A stretch of DNA of 46,951 nucleotides, from NCBI GenBank assembly GCA_964349515.1, contig CAYGHG010000006.1:1-46951 (forward strand), written 5' to 3'. The notes below the pieces were generated by a model that saw only the letters and a list, made by a program, of their open reading frames with translations, searched no databases and was not told the origin of the DNA. This DNA is from CAYGHG01 sp964349515. Lineage in GTDB: Bacteria; Oederibacteriota; PGYV01; CAYGHG01. Position 1 is the first letter of the stretch. Every line of letters starts with the position of its first letter. The position numbers were made by a program, and so were the translations under genes. This document shows positions 16,348 to 25,179 of the stretch, one piece after another.

Positions 16348-17591
16348 TGGGCATACAGCTCGTATTTGTATTTTGCGGTGTAATAATATTTCTGCTTTCT
16401 TCGGTATTTGCAGGTATCCTTTCATATAAATACAGCATCGACATCTATATAAGCTTCCTCTTTCTTGCGGGGGAGGCTGTGGTAATTTTTGCCACTGCTT
16501 ATGTTTTTTTGAGGGCCTATTATACATATACGCTAAAGACTGTCAGAAAAGCTTTAAGGCAAGTTTTTGATTATGATTCAGAGCTGGAAAAAGACTCTGC
16601 TGCGATGGCGGTGATAAGGGATATAAAGTTGATGCAGGAGGAAATTAAAAAGAAGCGGATAGTTGAGCCTGAAGAGATAGCGCGTGTAAAAGGCGAGATG
16701 GAGAAATTGAAAGAAACAGTGGACCTCAAGAGGGAAAACATAGAACTTTTAAGGTCCGAGGCAAACAGCATACGAAAGTACATTGATTCAAACATGAAAA
16801 TATTTGAAAAAATCAAGGCTATAGGTTTCGAGATAAAGAGCACTTCACAGGCAATAGACAAAGAAACTCAGGAAGTCCTTTTAGATGCAAAAAAGCAGTC
16901 TGAGAGGGCCTCAAACGGCGTGAAAGCCATTGGCCACGAAATTCAGAGCATAACAGAGCTCAAGCACTCCATAATGTCTTCTGCCAAGGTAATACAGGAG
17001 CTTATGGATATGTCAAAAAAGATAAAGAGCTTTGTATCCAAAATCGCGGACATGGCCAAGAAGACAAACCTTCTTGCGCTTAATGCAGGGATAGAGGCCG
17101 CGCGTGCCGGTGAGGCGGGTAAGAGTTTCTCGGTCGTGGCGTCGGAAATAAAGGAGCTGTCAACTAATTCAAACCAGTCTGCGGAGGAGATTACTTCCAT
17201 ATTGTCAAATATAAATGAAAGGACAAGCGAAGTTATAGAAATGATCAGAATGACAGAGAGGGTAGAGGACAATATCAGGACTTTTTACAGCACCGGGGAT
17301 ATATTTATAGCAATCGTAAAAGATGTGAAACACATAGAAAAAGTTATCAAAGGAATTACTGCGTATACTGAAGAGCATTATACCGACAGCGATTTGCTCT
17401 TTCAGATAATTACTGATATAAATAGAAAAGCAGGTGATTATGTCAGGGCTGTAGAGAGAATTGATTCCGAGGTTGACGAATCAATAAGAAAAAATATAGG
17501 ATTAAACGCCGAGATAGACAGGGTGATAAGGGAAACCGAAAACATAGGAAGCGGTTCGTTTTATCCGGAAATAGGAAAGGTGGAAAAATGA
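16347..17591 (+). CDS. Membrane-anchored MCP-like signalling protein without a sensor domain
   Basis: The 414-residue protein has two membrane segments (about 4-26 and 34-56) joined by only a few residues, so there is no room for a periplasmic ligand domain. A long coiled coil follows. The methyl-accepting chemotaxis signalling tip lies at about 231-270 (KKTNLLALNAGIEAARAGEA and SFSVVASEI), the part that contacts CheA and CheW. More coiled coil runs to the C-terminus. Input may be cytoplasmic or from the membrane. It overlaps murA by one base and the next gene by four. The context suggests a role linked to motility or the envelope; the cognate kinase is not in the window. Confidence 0.85.
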   Translation: MGIQLVFVFCGVIIFLLSSVFAGILSYKYSIDIYISFLFLAGEAVVIFATAYVFLRAYYTYTLKTVRKALRQVFDYDSELEKDSAAMAVIRDIKLMQEEIKKKRIVEPEEIARVKGEMEKLKETVDLKRENIELLRSEANSIRKYIDSNMKIFEKIKAIGFEIKSTSQAIDKETQEVLLDAKKQSERASNGVKAIGHEIQSITELKHSIMSSAKVIQELMDMSKKIKSFVSKIADMAKKTNLLALNAGIEAARAGEAGKSFSVVASEIKELSTNSNQSAEEITSILSNINERTSEVIEMIRMTERVEDNIRTFYSTGDIFIAIVKDVKHIEKVIKGITAYTEEHYTDSDLLFQIITDINRKAGDYVRAVERIDSEVDESIRKNIGLNAEIDRVIRETENIGSGSFYPEIGKVEK

Positions 17592-17998
17592 ATCCCGAAG
17601 ACAACAAACCTTTGACCGAAGCGGAGCTTCAGATACAGAGGCTGCTGGGCCTTAAAAAAGAAAAAGAAGAAAAAATAAAAACAGCGTCCGAAGAGACGGA
17701 TGAATCCGGTTTTGAAGTAAAGGCAGCGCAGGCAAAAACTGTGAAAACAGTTGTTAAAGCCGTGAAAAAGCCCAAAAACACAGTGAAAATAGATGGCAGG
17801 GCTTACAGAAGGCTGAATGATGCCGCGAAAAGGCTGAATATGTCAGTTTCCGGAAAAAAGGTTTCAAGGGATAAGCTTGCATCCATGGTAATTGAGAGGG
17901 TTTTGTCTGACGAATCGGTTCTTAACGGGGCGGTATCAAAGGAAGTGCTTTTAGACAGAATTAAAAAACTAAAAATTACGGAAACGGCGGATGAGTGA
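17588..17998 (+). CDS. Unknown protein, possible ribbon-helix-helix C-terminus
   Basis: I do not recognise this 136-residue protein. Residues 1-70 are charged and low in complexity (many Glu and Lys, then an Ala/Val/Lys stretch). Residues about 75-115 run KIDGRAYRRLNDAAKRLN and then RDKLASMVIERVL, a strand followed by two helices that recalls ribbon-helix-helix DNA-binding proteins. This is a shape argument only. It starts with ATGA overlap on the MCP-like gene and overlaps the next gene by eight bases, so the three genes are likely translated together, ahead of the flagellar genes. Confidence 0.6.
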   Translation: MNPEDNKPLTEAELQIQRLLGLKKEKEEKIKTASEETDESGFEVKAAQAKTVKTVVKAVKKPKNTVKIDGRAYRRLNDAAKRLNMSVSGKKVSRDKLASMVIERVLSDESVLNGAVSKEVLLDRIKKLKITETADE

Positions 17999-18356
17999 AG
18001 GGATAAAGTCTTTGCTTGAAAAAAAAGAGAAATTTTTAAAGCAGCTTCTTGAGGTGTCGCTGGAGATAAATAAAACAATCCGGGAGAGTCCGGCACCGGA
18101 GGATATAGCGGCGTTGTTATCCCGAAAAGAAGTTGTTTTTTCGCAGCTTCAAAAAACTGAAAACGCGATTATTTCTGAGGGAGCTCTTAAAAGTTCCGAA
18201 ATACCTGATAAAACCCTCATTAATATCAACTCATTACTTAATGATTTAATAAAGACAGAAAAGGAAAATGATTCAATCATTTCCTCCATGATGGAACATA
18301 AGGAAGGACGGCACATAAAAGCATATGAAAAACTCAATAAAAACGGGAGTTTTTGA
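17991..18356 (+). CDS. Small helical protein, possible FlgN/FliT-like export chaperone
   Basis: The 121-residue protein is predicted almost entirely helical: heptad-like Leu/Ile spacing at 1-35, a short break with SPAP at about 33-36, then two more helices. Size, acidic and helical character, and position just before flgB resemble FlgN or FliT chaperones, which keep hook-associated or cap proteins ready for export. No diagnostic motif is visible, so the call rests on shape and position. Confidence 0.5.
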   Translation: MSEGIKSLLEKKEKFLKQLLEVSLEINKTIRESPAPEDIAALLSRKEVVFSQLQKTENAIISEGALKSSEIPDKTLININSLLNDLIKTEKENDSIISSMMEHKEGRHIKAYEKLNKNGSF

Positions 18357-18407
18357 AATTAAAACATTGTTTCGGGAAACGCAAAGCACCGCCGGGCAAA
18401 AAAAGAG

Positions 18408-18436
18408 TTGACAGAAAAAGTGACTTTAAGTATTAT
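18408..18436 (+). promoter_or_regulatory. Sigma-70-type promoter of the flgB operon
   Basis: TTGACA (18408-18413) is followed after 17 bases by TATTAT (18431-18436); an overlapping TATAAT at 18434-18439 would have a 20-base spacer. Transcription would start near 18443, about 50 bases before flgB. No sigma-28 or sigma-54 pattern is visible here. Confidence 0.75.
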
Positions 18437-18495
18437 AATAATACTTTAAGAAGTGTCTTATTTTTTTATATCATTTTTAGAGAGGGATATAATTT

Positions 18496-18924
18496 ATGCT
18501 GGATGGTATTTTATCAGGCGAAATATACCAGGTGCTTGAGAAAGCTATGAATGCTTCCACGATGCAGCATCGGGTCATTAGTAATAATATTGCCAATGTA
18601 AACACCCCGGGCTTTAAAGCATCGGAGGTGGTTTTTCAGAATAAACTTGACAAGGTTATTAATTCAAGGGAAGCGGATTTTCTGCCCCTTAAAACAACTC
18701 ATTCACGGCATATCCCGATAGAGGAGGCCATGACGCTGGATATGATAAGGCCTGAAATTATAACAAGAAACGAGACTTCTTTGAGAAACGACGATAACAA
18801 TGTCGACATAGATTCTGAAATGGCAAGAATGGCTGAAAACACGGCTTATTATTCATCACTCGCGCAGCTAACGTCGGGGAAACTCAGCGGGCTGCGGAGT
18901 GTAATAACAGACGGGAGGCAGTAA
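18496..18924 (+). CDS. flgB: Flagellar proximal rod protein FlgB
   Basis: FlgB is the first rod protein on the MS ring. The 142-residue protein has the rod/hook N-terminal motif ISNNIANVNTPGFK at about residues 30-43 and the C-terminal helix ending in LTSGKLSGLRSVI. It is the first gene after a consensus-type promoter and is followed by flgC after four bases. Confidence 0.94.
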   Translation: MLDGILSGEIYQVLEKAMNASTMQHRVISNNIANVNTPGFKASEVVFQNKLDKVINSREADFLPLKTTHSRHIPIEEAMTLDMIRPEIITRNETSLRNDDNNVDIDSEMARMAENTAYYSSLAQLTSGKLSGLRSVITDGRQ

Positions 18925-18928
18925 CTAA

Positions 18929-19378
18929 ATGGGATTATTTAACACTTTTGCAATAAGCGCTTCGGGCTTGACCGCCGAGAGGCTGAGAATGGATGTTATC
19001 TCAAATAACATAGCAAACGTAAATACTACGAGAACCGAAATGGGCGGGCCGTATCAGCGCCAACGGGTGATATTTGAGCCGAGGGGTGAAAAATTAAATT
19101 TTATGTTTCCTGCGATATTTGAAAGAAACAAAATGATACAGCAGTTTCAGGGCGTGAGGGTAACCGGCATCACAGATGATCCGAACCCGCCGAGGCTGGT
19201 TTATGACCCGGGTCATCCGGATTCAAATAAAGAAGGTTACGTCGCAATGCCCAATGTAAATATAGTAAAAGAAATGGTTGATATGATATCGGCTACAAGG
19301 GCCTATGAAGCAAATGTCACATCGCTTAATTCCGCGAAACAAATGGCGGCAAAAGCGCTGGACATACTAAAAGTATGA
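18929..19378 (+). CDS. flgC: Flagellar rod protein FlgC
   Basis: The 149-residue rod protein has VISNNIANVNTTRTEMGGPYQRQ at about 25-47 (shown here only as the family signature around NNIANVNTT) and the C-terminal EMVDMISATRAYEANVT helix. It lies between flgB and fliE, as in most flagellar operons. GGGAGG is 10 bases upstream of the ATG. Confidence 0.95.
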   Translation: MGLFNTFAISASGLTAERLRMDVISNNIANVNTTRTEMGGPYQRQRVIFEPRGEKLNFMFPAIFERNKMIQQFQGVRVTGITDDPNPPRLVYDPGHPDSNKEGYVAMPNVNIVKEMVDMISATRAYEANVTSLNSAKQMAAKALDILKV

Positions 19379-19401
19379 TAACTATTTAAGGGAGATAATA
19401 A

Positions 19402-19731
19402 ATGGCGCAGCCTGTCAGCGGTTTTGAGGCAATTCAGGGAATTAAAGGGCTCGGAGTACCCGAGGCGGGGTTGAATCCCGTTCAAAATAATGTGCAGCAA
19501 AATCTTTCCAGGGTTGATTTCAATGAACTCTTTAAGACTGCTGTTCAATCGCTGAACGATACGCAGGTTTCCGCTGATTCCGCTATACAGCAGCTTGCGT
19601 CGGGCAGCAATATAGAACTTCACAATGTTGTTCTTGCAACACAGAAAGCATCTCTTACAATGCAGATGGCTATTCAGGTAAAAAACAAAATAACAGAAGC
19701 TTATCAGGAAATAATGAGGATGCAGATTTAA
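19402..19731 (+). CDS. fliE: Flagellar hook-basal body protein FliE
   Basis: FliE connects the MS ring to the rod. The 109-residue protein has the family C-terminal half, with LHNVVLATQKASLTMQMAI at about 73-91 followed by the KNKITEAYQEIM helix. A clear GGGAGA precedes the ATG. Confidence 0.94.
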   Translation: MAQPVSGFEAIQGIKGLGVPEAGLNPVQNNVQQNLSRVDFNELFKTAVQSLNDTQVSADSAIQQLASGSNIELHNVVLATQKASLTMQMAIQVKNKITEAYQEIMRMQI

Positions 19732-19771
19732 AACAGAAACTAAACTTTGAATATAATGGCGAGGTGGGCTC

Positions 19772-21376
19772 GTGAATGAATTTTTATTAAGGATTTGGGA
19801 ACGGCTTAAGTCGTTCTGGCAGAATTTAACTACAAAACAGCGTGTGATATGGGTTGCAGTTCCTGCTGCCGTAATAGCGCTTTTGATTGCAGTGGGAGTA
19901 TGGACTACACAGCCCAACTACCTGCCTCTTTTTTCAAATTTAAGCCCGGAGGACGCAGGTGCAATAATTTCCGACCTTAAAGAGAAAAAGATGCCTCATA
20001 AAATAACCGACAACGGCAGAACGATACTTGTACCTTCCAAATATGTATATGACGCAAGGCTGGAAATGGCTACAAAGGGGCTGCCAAAAGGCGGCGGAGT
20101 AGGTTTTGAGATTTTTGACAAGACAAATCTCGGCGTTACCGATTTTACGCAGAGGGTGAATTACAACAGGGCGCTCGAGGGAGAACTCATAAGGACCATT
20201 CAAAACATAGAATCCGTTATGGAAGCAAGAGTGCACCTTGTGGTGCCAAAAAAGGAATTATATGAAGAGCGTGAAAACGAACCTACCGCATCCGTGCTTT
20301 TGAAAATGAAGCCGGGAGGCAAACTTGATTACTATCAGGTTAAATCAATAGTTCACCTGGTATCAAGCAGTGTTGAGGGCATGAAGCCGGTTAACATCAC
20401 TGTTGTAGACACAAAGGGTGAAGTTTTAAGCGATGCCGTAAGGGAAGAAATGCTGGAAGACAATTCAAATTCATTTTCCAAACAACTCAAACTTACAAAA
20501 CAGCAGCTTAATCTTCAGAAAGAAGTGGAAAGGGATGTACAAAAAAGAGTTGAGTCTATGCTCGGAAAAGTCCTTGGAAACAGCAGGACAACCGTCCGCG
20601 TGCAGGCAGAGCTGAATTTTGACAAGGTAGAAAAGAAAGATGAAGTATATGAGCCGGTAGTAGGCGGAAAAGGCGTACTCAGAAGCTCCAAAAGAAATCT
20701 TGAAAGCTATACAGGGACAGGCGTATATCCGGGCGGAGTTCCTGGGACAGACTCAAATATACCGGGTTATAAATCGGTTGTAAGCGGAAACTCTCAATAT
20801 TCAAAATCAGACGTAACCGAAAACTATGAAATAACTAAAAGGGAAAAGCATGTTGTTGAAACTGTCGGCACAATAAAAAGAATGTCTGTCGCGGTTATAG
20901 TTGACAGCCTGCAGCCACAGCAGGTTGAGTCTGTCAGAAAAGCTGTAATAGCCGCTGCCGGCATAGACATAGCGCGCGGCGACCAGGTCGCCGTGGAGAA
21001 TCTGTCGTTTGACAGGTCTGTTGAGAAAGCAGAGCAGTTCCAGATGGCTTCAGAGGCAAGGGAACGTTACATGACAACCCTTGTAAGCATAGGGGTAATA
21101 ACAGGCATACTCTTATTTGCACTGATATTCCTGCGTTCCACGCTTAAGCCGAAAGCAATCAGGGAGAAACTCAGGCGCCAGATCGAACTTGCCGCAAAAG
21201 AGGTCAGGGAAGAGGAAGAAATCGAAGTACCTCTCGAGGCTGTACCTTCTGCCGCCGAACTTGCTGAGGCCCAGAAACGCGCCGAGATGAAACGGCAGAT
21301 TACCAAAATTGCGAGGGAAAACCCGAAAATTATCGTCCAGCTTATCAAACGCTGGCTTACAGAAGAGAAGAGGTGA
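19772..21376 (+). CDS. fliF: Flagellar MS-ring protein FliF
   Basis: FliF forms the MS ring in the inner membrane. The 534-residue protein has two membrane segments (about 25-46 and 433-455) flanking the periplasmic ring-building domains. The YscJ-like part includes NYNRALEGELIRTIQNIESV at about 129-148, and the family stretch ARVHLVVPKKELY follows. The C-terminal tail (about 500-534) is the expected FliG-binding site. The start is GTG after GAGGTGGG; a nearby ATG is out of frame. Confidence 0.95.
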   Translation: MNEFLLRIWERLKSFWQNLTTKQRVIWVAVPAAVIALLIAVGVWTTQPNYLPLFSNLSPEDAGAIISDLKEKKMPHKITDNGRTILVPSKYVYDARLEMATKGLPKGGGVGFEIFDKTNLGVTDFTQRVNYNRALEGELIRTIQNIESVMEARVHLVVPKKELYEERENEPTASVLLKMKPGGKLDYYQVKSIVHLVSSSVEGMKPVNITVVDTKGEVLSDAVREEMLEDNSNSFSKQLKLTKQQLNLQKEVERDVQKRVESMLGKVLGNSRTTVRVQAELNFDKVEKKDEVYEPVVGGKGVLRSSKRNLESYTGTGVYPGGVPGTDSNIPGYKSVVSGNSQYSKSDVTENYEITKREKHVVETVGTIKRMSVAVIVDSLQPQQVESVRKAVIAAAGIDIARGDQVAVENLSFDRSVEKAEQFQMASEARERYMTTLVSIGVITGILLFALIFLRSTLKPKAIREKLRRQIELAAKEVREEEEIEVPLEAVPSAAELAEAQKRAEMKRQITKIARENPKIIVQLIKRWLTEEKR

Positions 21377-21382
21377 GGATAG

Positions 21383-22381
21383 ATGGCACTTACCGGTGAA
21401 CAGAAATCCGCAATACTTTTAATAACCCTCGGCCCTGATTTATCAGCAGAGGTATTTAGAAATTTCAGTGATGAAATAGTCGAGCAGATTACCCTGCAGA
21501 TAGCAAATACAAAAAAGGTAACGCCTCAGGACAGGGATTCTGTTTTAGAGGAAAGTTATCAGCTTGCACTTGCGGATGAGTACATATCTCAGGGCGGCAT
21601 TGACTATGCAAGGGAGCTTCTTGAAAAAGCGCTGGGCGAACAGAAGGCAGTTGAGATATTAAACAGGCTGCAGGGCGCACTGCAGATGACGCCTTTTGAT
21701 TTCATAAAGAAAACAGACCCTCAGCAGATACTGAACTTTATACAAAACGAACATCCGCAGACAATTGCGCTTGTTCTCGCGCATCTTTCTTCAGAACAGT
21801 CCTCGACGATTATATCCTCTCTGCCGGCTGACATTCAGGTTGATGTGGCGACAAGGATTGCAACAATGGACAGGGCGACGCCTGAAGTCATAATGGAAGT
21901 TGAAAAAGTCCTTGAGAGAAGGATTGCTTCCGTATTTACCCAGGAATTTGCATCGGCCGGCGGCGTGCGCTCGGTTGCAGAAATCCTCAACCGTGTTGAC
22001 CGCTCGACTGAAAAGGCCATTATGGAAAAACTTGAAGAAACAAACCCGGATCTTGCCGACGAAATCAAGAGGCTTATGTTTGTATTTGACGACGTATTGC
22101 TGCTTGATGACAGGACAATACAGCAGATTCTGCGGGAAATAGACTCCAAAGACCTCGTGCTCGCGCTCAAAGGCGCGTCTGAAGAGTGCAAAAATAAAAT
22201 ACTCAAAAACATGTCAAGCCGCGCCCGCCAGATGATACTCGAGGACATGGAAGTCATGGGGCCTGTAAGGCTGAAGACTACGGAAGAAGCCCAGCAGAAG
22301 ATAGTAAACGTAATCAGGCAGCTTGAGGAAATGGGTGAAATAGTCGTAGCGCGCGGAGGCGAGGAGGAGATTTTTGTTTAA
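21383..22381 (+). CDS. fliG: Flagellar motor switch protein FliG
   Basis: FliG is the rotor protein that interacts with the stator and with FliF and FliM. The 332-residue length is standard. The EHPQTIALVLAHL motif is at about 122-134. The C-terminal domain has FVFDDVLLLDDRTIQQILREI at about 228-248, carrying the charged torque helix. Its last codons overlap fliH. Confidence 0.96.
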   Translation: MALTGEQKSAILLITLGPDLSAEVFRNFSDEIVEQITLQIANTKKVTPQDRDSVLEESYQLALADEYISQGGIDYARELLEKALGEQKAVEILNRLQGALQMTPFDFIKKTDPQQILNFIQNEHPQTIALVLAHLSSEQSSTIISSLPADIQVDVATRIATMDRATPEVIMEVEKVLERRIASVFTQEFASAGGVRSVAEILNRVDRSTEKAIMEKLEETNPDLADEIKRLMFVFDDVLLLDDRTIQQILREIDSKDLVLALKGASEECKNKILKNMSSRARQMILEDMEVMGPVRLKTTEEAQQKIVNVIRQLEEMGEIVVARGGEEEIFV

Positions 22382-23189
22382 GAATCTCTACCGTCGGGAA
22401 GAATACAGCGTAGACGCTACTCCTTATAAAGTAAGGGGTGCTTTTATATCAAAAAGAGAACTGCTCGGGCAGGACATAAAAAACCGCAGTGAAGACACTC
22501 CTGAAAATAAGGCGGAAAAATTAAAAGAGGAAATTTCCGCTTTTACCGAAGAAATAAAAAATAAAAAAAATGAAATAGCCGCGCTTCAGTCAGAGTATGA
22601 CTCTATGACAGGAAAAGCGCAGGAAGAAATTTCGGCAATGATGGACTCGGCCCGAAGCGAGGCTGCAGCTATAAAAGAGCAGCAGCAAAAACTGGGATAC
22701 GAAGAGGGTTTCGATAAAGGCTATTACGACGGGCTGGAAAAAGGTAAAAATGAAGCAGGTCAAAAGTACGAGGCGCTTGTAAATTCGCTTACGGGGATTA
22801 CTGCGGAGGCGCTCTCTGAAAAACTTAAGATTATTGAATCAGCCGAAGCGGAAGTTGTGGAGCTTTCCACTGCAATCGCAAGAAAAGTGGTAAATCAGGA
22901 GCTTGCATCTGACAAATCAATTGTGGTTAACCTTGTCAAAGAGGCGATTAAAAAACTGGAGGACAAGGAAAAAATAATAATATATTGCAATCCTGCCGAC
23001 ATAGACCTTATAAAAAAACACAGGCCTGAGTTTATGGAGCTTGTTGATACGGAAGACATCCTACATATACTTCCCGATGAGATTCTTTCTCAGGGCGAAT
23101 GCAGGCTTGAATCAAAAAGCGAGATTGCCGACACAGATCTCGACTGCCAGTTTTCGGAGATAAGAAAAAAACTCCTTTCCGGGGAATAA
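22374..23189 (+). CDS. fliH: Flagellar export ATPase regulator FliH
   Basis: FliH dimers bind and restrain the FliI ATPase and link it to the C-ring. The 271-residue protein has a charged coiled coil (about 40-115), then the glycine-repeat segment EEGFDKGYYDGLEKG at about 104-118, and a C-terminal FliH/type III L domain. The TTG start lies eight bases inside the end of fliG, behind GAGGAGGA, which also makes a coupled start likely. Confidence 0.9.
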   Translation: MFKNLYRREEYSVDATPYKVRGAFISKRELLGQDIKNRSEDTPENKAEKLKEEISAFTEEIKNKKNEIAALQSEYDSMTGKAQEEISAMMDSARSEAAAIKEQQQKLGYEEGFDKGYYDGLEKGKNEAGQKYEALVNSLTGITAEALSEKLKIIESAEAEVVELSTAIARKVVNQELASDKSIVVNLVKEAIKKLEDKEKIIIYCNPADIDLIKKHRPEFMELVDTEDILHILPDEILSQGECRLESKSEIADTDLDCQFSEIRKKLLSGE

Positions 23190-23192
23190 GCA

Positions 23193-24518
23193 ATGTCACT
23201 TGACCTCGGCAAATACGGCGAAAAACTGAAGCGTATAGACCCCCTCAAAACAAGCGGAAAAGTCACGCAGGTAATAGGCCTTGTTCTCGAAGCTGCCGGC
23301 CTTAAAACATCAATTGGCGAACTTTGCAAAGTTGTTTCACGCAATGAGCAGATTGTAATTGACGCTGAAGTCGTAGGATTTAAGGAAGGCAAGGCTCTTT
23401 TAATGCCTTTGGGAGACCTGCGAGGCATAGGCCCGGGTGCCAAGGTAGTAGCGATGGAAGAAGAATTCAAAGTGCCTGTGGGAGAAGCGCTGTTAGGCAG
23501 GGTTATAGACGGTTTGGGACGCCCTCTTGACGGAAAGGGCCCGCTTAAAACTCGCAAGGAGTACTCGGTTTACAGGGAACCCTCCGACCCTATCACAAGA
23601 AAAAAAATTGATACTGCTGTTGCAACCGGCATACGCTCTGTTGACGCAAACCTCACAATCGGCCGCGGCCAGAGGATGGGTATATTTTCGGGAAGCGGCG
23701 TCGGGAAATCAACAACTCTCGGTATGATAGCCAGAAACACAAGTGCGGATGTCAACGTAATAGCGCTTATTGGTGAAAGGGGACGTGAGGTTCGCGATTT
23801 CATAGAAAAAGACCTCAAAGCCGAAGGTTTGAGGCGTTCTGTTGTAATAGCCGCAACTTCTGATCAGCCCGCACTTATAAGGCGAATGGGGGCTTTTGTT
23901 GCCACAACTATAGCGGAGTATTTCCGCGATACCGGAAAAAATGTCATGCTTATGATGGATTCTGTAACACGCTTTGCTATGGCTCAGAGGGAAATAGGGC
24001 TTGCGATAGGAGAACCTCCCACCACAAAAGGATACACGCCCTCTGTTTTTGCGCTTCTTCCAAAACTGCTTGAGCGTGCAGGGACCACTCCTAAGGAGGG
24101 TTCAATAACGGGGCTTTATACCGTCCTTGTAGAGGCTGATGATTTGAACGAACCGATTTCAGACTCTGTAAGGGCGATACTGGACGGTCATATAGTATTG
24201 TCGAGGGCGCTTGCGGCTCAGAATCAGTATCCTCCTGTTGACATTCTTGACTCTGTGTCCCGTTGTATGATAGACATTACGGAAAAAAGCCACAGGGATG
24301 ATGCGGCAAAGCTGAAAGAAATACTGGCTGTATATAAAAATGCGGAGGATCTTATAAATATAGGTGCATATGCAAAGGGTTCAAATCCGCAGATTGATTA
24401 TGCCATCGACAGGATATCCGGTGTAAAGGCTTTTCTCATTCAGGGTATTGAAGAAAAAACAGAATATAGTGAAACACTTGACAGGCTTGCCATGCTTTTT
24501 GCGGCAGGCGGGTATTAA
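23193..24518 (+). CDS. fliI: Flagellum-specific ATPase FliI
   Basis: FliI is the ATPase of the flagellar type III export apparatus. The 441-residue protein has Walker A GSGVGKST at about 167-174, Walker B VMLMMDSVTRFA near 252, and the GEPPTTKGYTPSVFALLP family stretch. N-terminal beta-barrel and C-terminal helical parts are complete. It directly abuts fliJ. Confidence 0.97.
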   Translation: MSLDLGKYGEKLKRIDPLKTSGKVTQVIGLVLEAAGLKTSIGELCKVVSRNEQIVIDAEVVGFKEGKALLMPLGDLRGIGPGAKVVAMEEEFKVPVGEALLGRVIDGLGRPLDGKGPLKTRKEYSVYREPSDPITRKKIDTAVATGIRSVDANLTIGRGQRMGIFSGSGVGKSTTLGMIARNTSADVNVIALIGERGREVRDFIEKDLKAEGLRRSVVIAATSDQPALIRRMGAFVATTIAEYFRDTGKNVMLMMDSVTRFAMAQREIGLAIGEPPTTKGYTPSVFALLPKLLERAGTTPKEGSITGLYTVLVEADDLNEPISDSVRAILDGHIVLSRALAAQNQYPPVDILDSVSRCMIDITEKSHRDDAAKLKEILAVYKNAEDLINIGAYAKGSNPQIDYAIDRISGVKAFLIQGIEEKTEYSETLDRLAMLFAAGGY

Positions 24519-24974
24519 GTGAAAAAGTTTCAGTTTAAGTTTGAGACAGTCCTCAAGGTAAAAGAAAAAAAAGAGGAACAGTTAAAGCGCGAGTTGATGA
24601 AGCTTCAGGCCATGAAAATAGAGCAGGAGCAGATACTTAAACTGATAGAAGAAGAAAAAAACGGCGCTATGAAAGACAAAGCCAGAGAAAAAGGCGCAGG
24701 TACGGATATAATGTCCATAGTTCTTTTTGAGCAGTACCTGAACAGCCTGCGTTCTCAGATAAAACACAGTGAAAATAACATTAAAGAACTTGAAAATTTA
24801 TCCGATGATAAACGTATGGAAGTAGTAGAAGCAAGCAGGGAAAAAAAGATCTTTGAAAAGCTTGAAGACAAACACCGGGCTGTTTTCAATAAAACGGTTG
24901 AAAACAATGAGCAAAAACAGCTGGATGAGATTGCGGTTAGTAAATATAACAGAAAAGAGCAGCACAATTACTGA
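24519..24974 (+). CDS. fliJ: Flagellar export protein FliJ
   Basis: FliJ is the coiled-coil stalk of the FliI hexamer. The 151-residue protein starts FQFKFETVLKVKEKKEEQ, typical of the family, and is a continuous charged helix. The start is GTG directly after the fliI stop. It is the last gene of its unit; a new promoter lies 64 bases downstream. Confidence 0.88.
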   Translation: MKKFQFKFETVLKVKEKKEEQLKRELMKLQAMKIEQEQILKLIEEEKNGAMKDKAREKGAGTDIMSIVLFEQYLNSLRSQIKHSENNIKELENLSDDKRMEVVEASREKKIFEKLEDKHRAVFNKTVENNEQKQLDEIAVSKYNRKEQHNY

Positions 24975-25037
24975 CTCGCGCTGTGCCGCATAGTGAAACC
25001 TATTTCGTTTAAGGCTTGACCCGGAATAAAAAAGTCT

Positions 25038-25066
25038 TTGACAAAGGTCTTGAAATAAAGTATACT
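25038..25066 (+). promoter_or_regulatory. Consensus promoter of the fliK-flgE unit
   Basis: TTGACA (25038-25043) and TATACT (25061-25066) are separated by 17 bases. Transcription would start near 25073 and give a leader of about 107 bases before fliK. The leader is highly structured (see next entry). Confidence 0.82.
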
Positions 25067-25107
25067 TAATATGTAATAAAAGTGTTCTTTAAATTCTTTA
25101 GATTTTG

Positions 25108-25172
25108 GCGGAGCCGATTGCTCCGCGAATGCTGAAGGGCCTGGACCGCAAGGGGGGCCCTCCGTAAGGAGG
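25108..25172 (+). promoter_or_regulatory. Folded fliK leader with a hidden ribosome binding site
   Basis: Three hairpins can be drawn. Hairpin 1 is GCGGAG (25108-25113) with CTCCGC (25121-25126), 7-base loop. Hairpin 2 is AGGGCC (25136-25141) with GGCCCT (25156-25161). Hairpin 3 is CCTCC (25159-25163) with GGAGG (25168-25172) around a GTAA tetraloop. GGAGG is the ribosome binding site of the GTG at 25180. Hairpins 2 and 3 share bases 25159-25161, so they exclude each other: hairpin 2 frees the site, hairpin 3 hides it. No known riboswitch class is recognised. A thermosensor, protein site or new ligand switch are all possible. Confidence 0.6.
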
Positions 25173-25179
25173 ACATTTT

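Noticed and set aside
18353..18550. Open frame of 65 codons between the FlgN-like gene and flgB
   Set aside because: It runs over the flgB promoter and into flgB in another frame, with no ribosome site and no family resemblance.
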